DNA of 22,642 nt, from positions 1 through 22,642 of the IMG/VR virus record IMGVR_UViG_3300042560_000787. One strand, written 5' to 3'. Origin of the DNA: a virus. The position numbers and the translations under genes are program-made. The notes beneath the pieces are model-generated. The model made no database searches. It was given only the letters and a program-made list of their open reading frames with translations, and was not told the origin of the DNA. Each line of letters opens with the position of its first letter. The stretch's first letter is position 1. Positions 5,647 to 12,128 of the stretch are shown one piece after another.

Positions 5647-5705
5647 ACCTAAGGTACCTTAGGTGTCTTTAAGTATCTCTAAGACACCTAAGGTTACCTT
5701 AAGGT
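5647..5705. repeat. Palindromic short-repeat cluster, SRR-like genome-end marker
   Basis: Four units alternate in orientation: ACCTAAGGT (5647), ACCTTAGGT (5656), ACCTAAGGT (5686) and ACCTTAAGGT (5696). Units 1 and 2 form a perfect 18-base palindrome (5647-5664). Bases 5656-5669 and 5681-5694 form a perfect 14-bp inverted repeat around an 11-base spacer. Directly repeated CCTAAAG heptamers lie just inside each T7 terminal repeat and are thought to act in concatemer processing and packaging. The core and location here, right after the last late gene, make the same role likely. The inverted rather than direct arrangement differs from T7. Confidence 0.65.
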
Positions 5706-5733
5706 TTTAGTTTAGTTGATTACGTTGGAGATG

Positions 5734-6033
5734 TCAACAAGCATTGTGTCTTTCCAAAACGTCAGCTACCCAGTCATCGATCCATTGGTTAACATAGAGG
5801 ACACCCTGAGGGTAATCATATATGATCGTTTCGGCTGTCTCTAACTCAGTGGCTGGAGTAGACCTGGCTATAAGCACCCGTATCTCTTCAAGAGCCTCTC
5901 GGCTCTTCTTAGCAGTGTTAGAGTCTCTCCAACGGAAGACATGCTTCTTCATGAGTTCATACACCTGCCTGTTCTCTTCGTAGTCAGGCCAAGGGGTTTT
6001 AAACTCTTCAATAAATTCAGCTACAGTACCCAT
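5734..6033 (-). CDS. Hypothetical 99-aa protein after the large terminase
   Basis: A 99-residue acidic, helical protein begins MGTVAEFIEEFKTPWPDYEEN and ends DWVADVLERHNAC. It starts one base after the terminase stop, so translation is coupled. It holds the position of T7 gp19.5, although T7 19.5 is about half this length and I see no sequence similarity. There are no membrane segments. It is the last late gene before the genome-end repeats. The function is unknown. Confidence 0.7.
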   Translation of the reverse strand: MGTVAEFIEEFKTPWPDYEENRQVYELMKKHVFRWRDSNTAKKSREALEEIRVLIARSTPATELETAETIIYDYPQGVLYVNQWIDDWVADVLERHNAC

Positions 6034-6034
6034 A

Positions 6035-7702
6035 TCACCTCAATGTCCACTTACGGTTTCCCTTAGGTTTCATAGAGAACACATTGTCCATGTATCTACG
6101 TAGTTCCTTCTCCATAGCTTCATCTCTCTGTGTCTTGAGACCAAGTTCTTCATCCTTAGCCATCACCTCAGAGAAGTAAGCTACAGCCATAGCAACCGCA
6201 TCTAACCTATCGTCAAACCTAAGAGCACCTCTCTCATAACACACCCTGGTCAGCTGGTAGATGAGGCTCTTAAAGACCCTTATGGAACTCTCGTATCCCT
6301 GTATGGACTCCCAATCCTTAATGAGAACGTCCTTATCAACAATCAACCTATGCCGACCCATGACCGGCTCTAGGGTGTCAATAATACGTCGCTCCTTCTG
6401 GATGGAGTGCTTGACCTCTTCAACCTTACACTTGTGGTGTCTGAACAGCACAGGCTGGAACAGCTGGGTAAACATACCGTCACCGAAGTTAGCCTCGATG
6501 ATCACATGGTTTACCTTCTCCTCTAGGGCAATCTTAGCAAGCTTTTCCAGAGTATCAGGGTCGTAGCCACCTGCAAGACCACCAGCCCTGCGCAGATACA
6601 CAAATCCGTTAAGAAACTTGACCACCGCATAACCAGTCTCATCCTTACCACGACCACTTGGGTCAACCGCAAGGACACTTCCAGTGTACTCAGCGAATTC
6701 CTTAGAGTGTCCAGCGTGTAGGTAGAACTTATCCCCAGGCATGCTGAGGTTGTTTAGGTCCTTACATTCCCTATCGGGATCAGGCAGCCAATTAACGGAC
6801 ATAGGAGCCTGGTCAACTGCTGTGTACATCACAACCAGGTCATGCACCTTGAGCGGATAACGCTCCAGATCGCTCAACTGGGTGTTCAGCATAAACTGGA
6901 GACTGAACCCAGCCTTACCGTACTCCCCCTGGCGCTCCATAAGGTCCATGATGGTGAACCGCTGAGGATCGCACGACTGACCGGCTTTACCTTCCTCCAT
7001 AAGCTTCCTCACATACGGAGCAAGTCTATCCCCATACGACTCAGCTTCCTTCTCAGTGGGCACAATGGCAGGCCAGATGCGCACTACGAAGTTAGTCGGT
7101 AGCTTATTGTAGATGGAGTCCTCGGTCTGAGGTGTACCAAGGTAGATGGTCTTAGCTGAAGGGAGCGGCTTAAGGATCGCTGAGAACTCCCGAGTTTTCT
7201 CAAGGAGACTCTCGCGCATATCAGCAGTCGCAGAGTTGTTCATCACCTCAACATCATCGGAGATGATGATGTCAGCACGAGTCCCGGTGATCTGCGAGGT
7301 GATCCCAACGCTCTTCATGCTGGGCGATTGGTCAGGGAGAGCAGGTCCTACGTCAAATTCGATCTTACTACACCGCTGATCGGCTCTAGGACGGAGACCA
7401 GCCAGGATAGGCATCTCCATAATAAGCCGCATGGTGAACGTAGTGAAGTTATCTGCACGGTTCTTAGACGCTGAGACAACCAAGATCTTCTTCTGTGGGT
7501 CCCTAAGCAGCTCCCAGATGCAATACGCAGAGGTTACGAACGACTTACCAACGCCTCGGAAGGCTTCGATGCCAATCTTATTTGGCCCATGCTGTAGAAA
7601 CTTGGCAATATCGTACTGAAGTGGGGTAGGATCTGGAAGATTGATGTGCTTCCAGACGAGGAATAGGAAGACTCGGAAGTCCTTCTTTACATCGTCAATC
7701 AT
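6035..7702 (-). CDS. terL: Terminase large subunit (DNA packaging ATPase/nuclease)
   Basis: This 555-residue protein is the motor that packages concatemeric DNA into proheads and cuts it at the genome ends. The ATPase domain has Walker A AFRGVGKS (47-54), Walker B IIISDDVE (145-152) and coupling motif YLGTPQ (187-192). The RNase H-like nuclease has acidic residues at AVDPSGRGKDE (D347), IIEANFG (E403) and FDDRLDA (D497/D498/D501). The length is close to T7 gp19 (586). The ATG at 7702 is preceded only by a weak GAG but by a striking structured spacer (7733-7799). The small terminase is two genes upstream, split from it by the endolysin-like gene, as in T7 where gp18.5 intervenes. Confidence 0.97.
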   Translation of the reverse strand: MIDDVKKDFRVFLFLVWKHINLPDPTPLQYDIAKFLQHGPNKIGIEAFRGVGKSFVTSAYCIWELLRDPQKKILVVSASKNRADNFTTFTMRLIMEMPILAGLRPRADQRCSKIEFDVGPALPDQSPSMKSVGITSQITGTRADIIISDDVEVMNNSATADMRESLLEKTREFSAILKPLPSAKTIYLGTPQTEDSIYNKLPTNFVVRIWPAIVPTEKEAESYGDRLAPYVRKLMEEGKAGQSCDPQRFTIMDLMERQGEYGKAGFSLQFMLNTQLSDLERYPLKVHDLVVMYTAVDQAPMSVNWLPDPDRECKDLNNLSMPGDKFYLHAGHSKEFAEYTGSVLAVDPSGRGKDETGYAVVKFLNGFVYLRRAGGLAGGYDPDTLEKLAKIALEEKVNHVIIEANFGDGMFTQLFQPVLFRHHKCKVEEVKHSIQKERRIIDTLEPVMGRHRLIVDKDVLIKDWESIQGYESSIRVFKSLIYQLTRVCYERGALRFDDRLDAVAMAVAYFSEVMAKDEELGLKTQRDEAMEKELRRYMDNVFSMKPKGNRKWTLR

Positions 7703-7732
7703 AGGAACTCGATTTAAGCCATTTTAAAGGCT

Positions 7733-7799
7733 GTTTTAGGGGTCTAAGCTAGGGGTGTAGCCGGGAGGGGGCTAAAACCCCTGTAGACCCCCTTAAAAC
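7733..7799 (-). promoter_or_regulatory. Large nested stem-loop upstream of the large terminase
   Basis: GTTTTA-GGGGTCTA (7733-7746) pairs with TAGACCCCCTTAAAAC (7784-7799) with two small bulges. Inside this, AGGGGT (7751-7756) pairs with ACCCCT (7777-7782), and AGCC (7759-7762) can pair with GGCT (7770-7773). The element fills half of the 137-base gap before the terminase, the longest spacer in the late region. It may be an RNase III site, an attenuator or a structure setting terminase translation. No U-tract follows. Confidence 0.5.
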
Positions 7800-7831
7800 G
7801 CCTTACAGAGGCATATGGGACCCCTGGGTAC

Positions 7832-7847
7832 GGGTGTCTTCACACCC
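7832..7847 (-). terminator. Small hairpin overlapping the endolysin stop
   Basis: GGGTGT pairs with ACACCC around a four-base loop (GAAG on the minus strand), and the TGA stop lies in the hairpin. No U-tract is present, so it is probably a 3' stabiliser or processing signal rather than a true terminator. Confidence 0.35.
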
Positions 7848-8244
7848 CAGCGATCTTGATACCCTGTTCGATCACGTCATCAGCATACGGCTGATCACCG
7901 TTCTCATGCTTGATGATCCCCTTGATCAGCCATACAAGCGTATCGCTCCTATGGACATCGATGGGTTCGTTAGGGGTGACCCCAAGGAGCTTAGCGATAT
8001 GCTCTGCGTAAGCCCCAGTGTCGTTCTCATTGGGAGGTGCCCAACGATCAATAATCTTGGCTACAGTGTTGAGACCGTACTTGTCCTGGTACTTGATCAG
8101 GATCTTAGCCATAGCTCGGATTCCGAACTCAGGCACCGTGAAGACACAGAAGTCAGGATCAGTCTGATTGGTTGCAAGGCCCTTCCAGTCGTCCCCCTTG
8201 CGGAGGTTACCTGGATTATTGTTTTTGATACCTCTACTAGTCAT
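7840..8244 (-). CDS. Putative endolysin / lysozyme-like peptidoglycan hydrolase
   Basis: From ATG 8244 the product is 134 residues and begins MTSRGIKNNNPGNLRKGDDW, followed by TVPEFGIRAMAKIL (37-50), YGLNTVAKIIDRWAPP (56-71) and NENDTGAYAEHIA (72-84). This motif set defines a widespread phage family variously called structural protein or lysozyme-like. A role in cutting peptidoglycan is the common view, but I have no direct evidence for the catalytic residue. The longer frame to 8358 runs through the small terminase in another frame and lacks family sequence, so I chose the ATG that overlaps the small terminase stop by 8 bases with GGTGG just upstream. No signal peptide is seen, so release would need a holin. 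T7 has its Rz gene in this place. Confidence 0.7.
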   Translation of the reverse strand: MTSRGIKNNNPGNLRKGDDWKGLATNQTDPDFCVFTVPEFGIRAMAKILIKYQDKYGLNTVAKIIDRWAPPNENDTGAYAEHIAKLLGVTPNEPIDVHRSDTLVWLIKGIIKHENGDQPYADDVIEQGIKIAGV

Positions 8245-8455
8245 CCACCAACTCGTCATCTGAGAATACTGGGAGGGAAGCAGCAAGTGATCCCAAGGGG
8301 TTGTCGGGGGTAGCGATGCATTCGATACCGTTGTCTTTGAGAAACTTAATAGCAGCACTAAACTCAGCAGCAGTAGCTTCGCCGCTCTTAATACGAGAGA
8401 GAAGTTCTGTAGCGACAGTATTGTGCAGTGCCTCCAATAGTTCGTTAGTGTTCAT
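8237..8455 (-). CDS. terS: Terminase small subunit (T7 gp18-like)
   Basis: This 72-residue protein begins MNTNELLEALHNTVATELL, with a SGEATAAEFSAAIKFLKDNGI core (about residues 24-44), a PDNPLGSLA turn and an acidic end. Size, helix-turn layout and the position between holin-like and lysis/terminase genes match the T7 gp18 DNA-packaging family, in which a small protein recognises the concatemer and guides the large subunit. The ATG is one base beyond the preceding stop. Its end overlaps the endolysin-like start by 8 bases. Similarity to T7 gp18 itself is weak, and the call rests on pattern and synteny. Confidence 0.65.
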   Translation of the reverse strand: MNTNELLEALHNTVATELLSRIKSGEATAAEFSAAIKFLKDNGIECIATPDNPLGSLAASLPVFSDDELVDD

Positions 8456-8854
8456 TTAGACACCCTTCTTGAGAGCCATGAAGTCCGCCAGCTTCTTGTA
8501 ACCGAAGCTTGCCGAGATCGCCACCAACAGCGCCCATTGGTACCACTCCGGGGTCGAGGCACTCAGCGCAGCGAAGCCAGCCTTTACATATCCGTCCAAG
8601 CCAGGGATGAAGCACATAATCAGAGGGATCGATAGGACAACTGTGAACCATTCGTCTTTCCACCCAGAGTTGGCTAATGCAGTGTTTTCCCAAGCAATAT
8701 CAGCCTCCTGAGCGGTAGCTAGGCGCTGAATCTTTGCCTCAGTGACTGCCTTGTTAATGGCAAGATCAGACTCCAACTGAGCGGTCTTGCGCTTCTGCCA
8801 GCCATCCACAAGAGACCCGATAGGGTTGAGGACAGCGGAAATCCAATCAAACAT
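8456..8854 (-). CDS. Holin-like inner-membrane protein, 132 aa
   Basis: The N-terminal 60 residues are an amphipathic, charged helix region (MFDWISAVLNPIGSLVDGW then a Lys/Glu/Ala stretch). Two hydrophobic segments follow: about 69-86 (FTVVLSIPLIMCFIPG) and 106-118 (WALLVAISASFG), then a basic tail ending LKKGV. This architecture, with the WKDEWFTV and PEWYQWALL sequences, is common among small phage proteins annotated as holins. It sits where T7 has its holin (gp17.5). The start overlaps the stop of the 203-residue gene by one base (TAATG). The holin function is inferred from position and membrane layout. Confidence 0.6.
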   Translation of the reverse strand: MFDWISAVLNPIGSLVDGWQKRKTAQLESDLAINKAVTEAKIQRLATAQEADIAWENTALANSGWKDEWFTVVLSIPLIMCFIPGLDGYVKAGFAALSASTPEWYQWALLVAISASFGYKKLADFMALKKGV

Positions 8855-9465
8855 TAAGGCACCTTAGTAAGGTTATCGATTACCCTATTGATGGTATCGA
8901 TGTGGGTAATAATGTAGCCAATAGAAGACACAGTGAAGATACCACCGCCTACAATCAGGCTAATACCAGCCTTGACTGCGCCACCTTTGATAATAGCGAG
9001 AAGCTCGGCAGTCTCTTTCTGGGCAGTAGCAATTTCTTTTAATGCTAGATGTCTAGCATCAGCTTTCTTCTGCATCGTGTCGAAGTTATCAGCTAGCTTA
9101 GCGTACTTAGCTTCAGCAGAGGCACGTTCCTCAACCGTATGTTCATCGATAAGCTGCTTGACTTCTTTGATGACATGCTGAATCTGACGGTTTACAGAAG
9201 CACCCATATCGGTGATCCGTCCGTCAACACGCTCAATGTCTTCTTTAAGCTCCCTCTGGGTATCCTCTAGGCGTTCCCCCAGGTGTTCTAACTGGGTTTC
9301 TACCACAGCCATTTGTGTCTCCAGAGAGTGCATCTTTGCAATTGCTTCTATGTCGGACGCTCTTCGTCCTTGAGATCGGGTGTAATCGGGTGGGGATACA
9401 GGTGTAGATCGTCCAGGCAGCCCTGTACCTTCCATGAGTTCAGACTGCATGGTGTGGGAATCCAT
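8854..9465 (-). CDS. Coiled-coil protein with C-terminal membrane segment, 203 aa
   Basis: Residues about 35-110 form a long heptad-rich coiled coil (METQLEHLGERLEDTQ-type repeats), continued by a charged helix to about 155. One strongly hydrophobic segment (about 168-187, ISLIVGGGIFTVSSIGYIIT) and a short polar tail follow. The N-terminal 35 residues are Pro/Ser-rich. The layout recalls XhlA-type lysis accessory proteins, which have a coiled coil followed by a C-terminal span, though those are about half as long. It could also be a spanin-like or virion protein. There is no good ribosome binding site at ATG 9465, and Met6 or Met11 are possible starts. It stands first in the lysis/packaging run, just after a terminator-like hairpin. 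Confidence 0.6.
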   Translation of the reverse strand: MDSHTMQSELMEGTGLPGRSTPVSPPDYTRSQGRRASDIEAIAKMHSLETQMAVVETQLEHLGERLEDTQRELKEDIERVDGRITDMGASVNRQIQHVIKEVKQLIDEHTVEERASAEAKYAKLADNFDTMQKKADARHLALKEIATAQKETAELLAIIKGGAVKAGISLIVGGGIFTVSSIGYIITHIDTINRVIDNLTKVP

Positions 9466-9482
9466 AGGTTAACGAAAGGAAA

Positions 9483-9511
9483 CCCCAGGATCTTTTAGGT
9501 AGACCCTGGGG
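9483..9511 (-). terminator. Terminator-like hairpin closing the fibre cassette
   Basis: CCCCAGGGTCT pairs with AGATCCTGGGG (11 bp, one mismatch) around a 7-base loop. On the minus strand it is followed by TTTCCTTT. It lies between the four-span membrane protein gene and the coiled-coil gene, exactly at the end of the GC-rich block. Confidence 0.6.
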
Positions 9512-9520
9512 TAGTAAAGG

Positions 9521-9946
9521 TTAGAGTAGAAATAACAGGCCGACCGAACCCCAGAAGCTGGCACCGAGAAGGATTTCGCCCACGGAATTACTGCCGTCGA
9601 TCAGGCTCCCGGTGTTCCACTCGTCGCGCCAAAAGCGATGGGCCAGGACGTAGCCGAGGCCAAAGGGGCCGTATTTCAGCAGCACGTCGCGGTCATCGGT
9701 GAACTTGCCGCCAGGGTAGAAGCTCACCACGAAGAACAGCAGGCAGGCCGTGGTGACGACGATTGCCGCGAGACACGCCACCCAGAGCGGCCACGTTGTC
9801 TGTGCCAGGAATATCACCACTGGAGCCATCAGCGGAGCCATCAGGGCGTAGCAGATGCTGCGTGGCAGGCCCAGCCAGCCACCCAGGATTCTTCGCCAAC
9901 ACCCTCCGAGAACGGTCCACAGGGCTATGAGAGCGGCGGCGGTCAT
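9521..9946 (-). CDS. Four-span membrane protein of the fibre cassette, 141 aa
   Basis: This 141-residue protein has about four hydrophobic segments (roughly 3-16, 31-48, 53-75 and 123-141) and a polar loop between the third and fourth. The loop contains FYPGGKFTDDRDVL and YVLAHRFWRDEW. Its ATG overlaps the stop of the 70-residue gene by four bases (ATGA). GC content is clearly higher than in the lysis genes next door, so it travels with the distal tail fibre. No enzymatic motif is seen. Candidates are a superinfection-exclusion or envelope-modifying protein matched to the receptor, or an extra lysis membrane protein. None is proven, and I do not recognise the family. Confidence 0.65.
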   Translation of the reverse strand: MTAAALIALWTVLGGCWRRILGGWLGLPRSICYALMAPLMAPVVIFLAQTTWPLWVACLAAIVVTTACLLFFVVSFYPGGKFTDDRDVLLKYGPFGLGYVLAHRFWRDEWNTGSLIDGSNSVGEILLGASFWGSVGLLFLL

Positions 9947-10155
9947 AGCTTAGGAACCGCAGTCTTGATAGCGCCCATCTCAGCGAGATACCGATCAAGC
10001 TCCGCAGTATTCCCCAGTTTGGCGTCGTGCTCGGCTGCTCGGATAGCGTGATCCGGCCAGCGAGAAAAGTACATCATCCTGCGGCGCCGCTGCCAGTTGC
10101 CGTCATCAGGGAATGCTGCCAGCAGATCAATGAGCCACTGCTCCATTTCCGTCAC
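9943..10155 (-). CDS. Small protein coupled to the tail fibre, 70 aa
   Basis: This 70-residue protein begins MTEMEQWLIDLLAAFPDDG, has an RRRRMMYFSRWPDHAIRAAEHDA core and ends AIKTAVPKL. It is helical and soluble. Its ATG overlaps the tail fibre stop by four bases, and its own stop overlaps the next ATG by four. Genes coupled this tightly behind a receptor-binding protein are often fibre-assembly chaperones, so that is the best guess here. I see no diagnostic motif. Confidence 0.6.
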   Translation of the reverse strand: MTEMEQWLIDLLAAFPDDGNWQRRRRMMYFSRWPDHAIRAAEHDAKLGNTAELDRYLAEMGAIKTAVPKL

Positions 10156-12119
10156 TCCGCGTAGATGGCCGGGGCTGCAACGCGCTGGGCCTTTGTGTTC
10201 AGGGTCTTGATGCGCATCGTCAGGCTGGTACCGCTCGGCTGAGACGACACACTGGCCCTCCCCTGGATGGCCGAATATGTACCGTCATACGACGCGATAG
10301 TGGTGATGGTCGCCGTTGACCACGTAGTGCCGCCGTCACGGGACAATTCGACGGTCAGATCGGTACCAAGCACCGCCGACCCGCTGTCGTCCTTCCACAG
10401 GCAGTATGCGTCCATGTAGGACGGGGCTGCGGATACTGTCGTGGATGCCGGGGGGATGAGCGTCATGTTCGCAGGAGACAGGCTCTCGAAGAACTGCAAC
10501 TCGGCGCAATAGACACTGGCAGAGCCGTCAACGCTGTCGATGCACAGCCAGTGATAGCGGTAGGCTGTGGTCGTGGTGATTCCAGAGGTTACGGTCACCG
10601 TATAGCCGTTGGAATCCGCGATGGTGCCGCTGTCATGCAGCAAGGTGCCGTTGGTCGGGCTGGATGGCGCCGTATTGCTGCCGTACAGACGAAGACGCCC
10701 TTGGCTGCTGTTGGTGATGCCCTGGTCCGTCGATGCCCAGTATGAGAATTTGGTGATGGTGTAGCTGTTGCCGAGGCCCCAGTCTTTACCCACATAACCC
10801 TGGGTCGCCGACTTGGCCGCAGACGCGCCAGCGCCCTGGGATGTGGTGCCGTCGAATGCAGCCGCCGTACCGCCATTGATTGTCATGTCACCGATGATGG
10901 TTCCCGTACCCTGCGCAATCTGGGAGAAACTTCCGGGATTGCCGTAATAATTGGGCGATCCCGCTGTATACGTCTCGTTTGTGGAAGTCGCACCCCACTC
11001 ATCGGACGAAAGCTCCCATTGGTACCCGCCAGCGAGAGCACCTGTCGTCACTGCAGAGTTGAGCATCAGCCTCAGGTTCGTAAGGGCTATCTGGCTGCGT
11101 GCCGTCAAATCGGTAGCAGAGAGGCCGGTAAGCAGAGACCCGTCAACGGCGGGCAGTTGAGCCGACCCGTTGAGTTGGACGATCTTGTTGGCGGCGGTGC
11201 CCACATCAACAGCAATAGTCCCGCTGGTGGTGATCGTGCCGCCCGTCAGGCCGGTGCCTGCGGTGATGCTGGTGACGGTGCCGTTACCTGTTCCTGCACC
11301 AAGATTGGCACGTGCGGTAGCAGCATTAGTCAGATCACTAAGATTATTAGTGCTGATCAAATCACCAGCACCAATATTAGTACCTACCCAAGCACTCCCA
11401 CTCCACTGGGGAACCTTGCCAGTACCCGTAGCAGCACCATTGGGCAAACTTGCAGCACTTGCAGCAGCAGCATTCTCAGACACCAACGCAGCAGCCGCAG
11501 AGGCAGCCGCAGCAACCTTATAGCCATCCACAGTGTTCTTATCGGCAGCCACAGCCGCACGATCAGCAGCCGTAGCGACAGCATCAGCAGCGGTCAGGAT
11601 GGCCTTAGCAGTCGCTGTGTTCGCCGCAGAAGTTGCGGAGATGTCACTGAGGTTCGCCGCAGATGCTGAGGAAGCCGCTGCGTTCTTATAGGTGAGCGCG
11701 TTGGACTCAGAGGTAGCCGCAGCAGACTCAGAGGCAGCGGCAGCAGCTTCAGAGAGAGCCGCAGCAGTCTCGGAGGCTAGGGCAGCCGCAGCGGAAGCCT
11801 GGGCAGACCCAAGACTATCGATGCCCTCCTGAAGGGCGAACAGGAACTGGTCATTCTGCTGGTTAGCTTCAGCAGCCAAGAAGGCAGACCCATCTACGAA
11901 GGTGGTAACCTTATCTTCGATAGGGGTGGTACGGTAAACTACGACATCCCCAGTGGGTGCAGGGGAGATGTTAATAACCGAGGTAGAAGTAAAAGTGAAG
12001 GAGGTCGAAACCCCCTCCACAGTAACAGCGATATCAGACTCGTCAATATACCCGAAAGGGATGGAATACGAAGTGGTCGTGCCAGTCTGATTCGGATAGG
12101 TAACGCTTGCGTATGCCAT
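10152..12119 (-). CDS. Tail fibre with T7-type N-terminus and swapped distal domain
   Basis: This 655-residue receptor-binding protein has several parts. Residues 1-105 (MAYASVTYPNQTGTTTSYSI, YIDESDIAVTVEG, EANQQNDQFLFALQEG) are the T7 gp17-type domain that docks on the tail. Residues 105-225 are an Ala/Ser repeat predicted to form a trimeric coiled coil. Residues 235-340 contain the fibre motif SDLTNAATARANLG and GTVTSITAGTGLTGG. Residues about 415-547 resemble a discoidin (F5/8 type C) sugar-binding fold: AFDGTTSQGA, DWGLGNSYTITKFSYWAS, GRLRLYGSN, YRYHWLCID and YCAELQFFE. A short beta-rich tail follows. Base composition becomes GC-rich distal to about 11345, at the conserved fibre motif. 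It is slightly longer than T7 gp17 (553). Confidence 0.93.
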   Translation of the reverse strand: MAYASVTYPNQTGTTTSYSIPFGYIDESDIAVTVEGVSTSFTFTSTSVINISPAPTGDVVVYRTTPIEDKVTTFVDGSAFLAAEANQQNDQFLFALQEGIDSLGSAQASAAAALASETAAALSEAAAAASESAAATSESNALTYKNAAASSASAANLSDISATSAANTATAKAILTAADAVATAADRAAVAADKNTVDGYKVAAAASAAAALVSENAAAASAASLPNGAATGTGKVPQWSGSAWVGTNIGAGDLISTNNLSDLTNAATARANLGAGTGNGTVTSITAGTGLTGGTITTSGTIAVDVGTAANKIVQLNGSAQLPAVDGSLLTGLSATDLTARSQIALTNLRLMLNSAVTTGALAGGYQWELSSDEWGATSTNETYTAGSPNYYGNPGSFSQIAQGTGTIIGDMTINGGTAAAFDGTTSQGAGASAAKSATQGYVGKDWGLGNSYTITKFSYWASTDQGITNSSQGRLRLYGSNTAPSSPTNGTLLHDSGTIADSNGYTVTVTSGITTTTAYRYHWLCIDSVDGSASVYCAELQFFESLSPANMTLIPPASTTVSAAPSYMDAYCLWKDDSGSAVLGTDLTVELSRDGGTTWSTATITTIASYDGTYSAIQGRASVSSQPSGTSLTMRIKTLNTKAQRVAAPAIYAE

Positions 12120-12128
12120 CCTCTTTCC

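Noticed and set aside
8245-8358. N-terminal extension of the endolysin-like frame to 8358
   Set aside because: It would overlap the small terminase in another frame, and its residues have no family similarity. The internal ATG at 8244 begins exactly at the conserved RGIKNNNPGN motif.
11019-11669. 216-codon plus-strand ORF opposite the tail fibre
   Set aside because: Ser/Thr/Arg-rich composition is the mirror of the fibre Ala-rich repeat codons. No start signal, so a shadow frame.
11440-11800. Repetitive GCAGC-rich DNA within the fibre, resembling a repeat array
   Set aside because: It is explained by the Ala/Ser coiled-coil coding sequence. There are no regular spacers, so not a CRISPR or other array.
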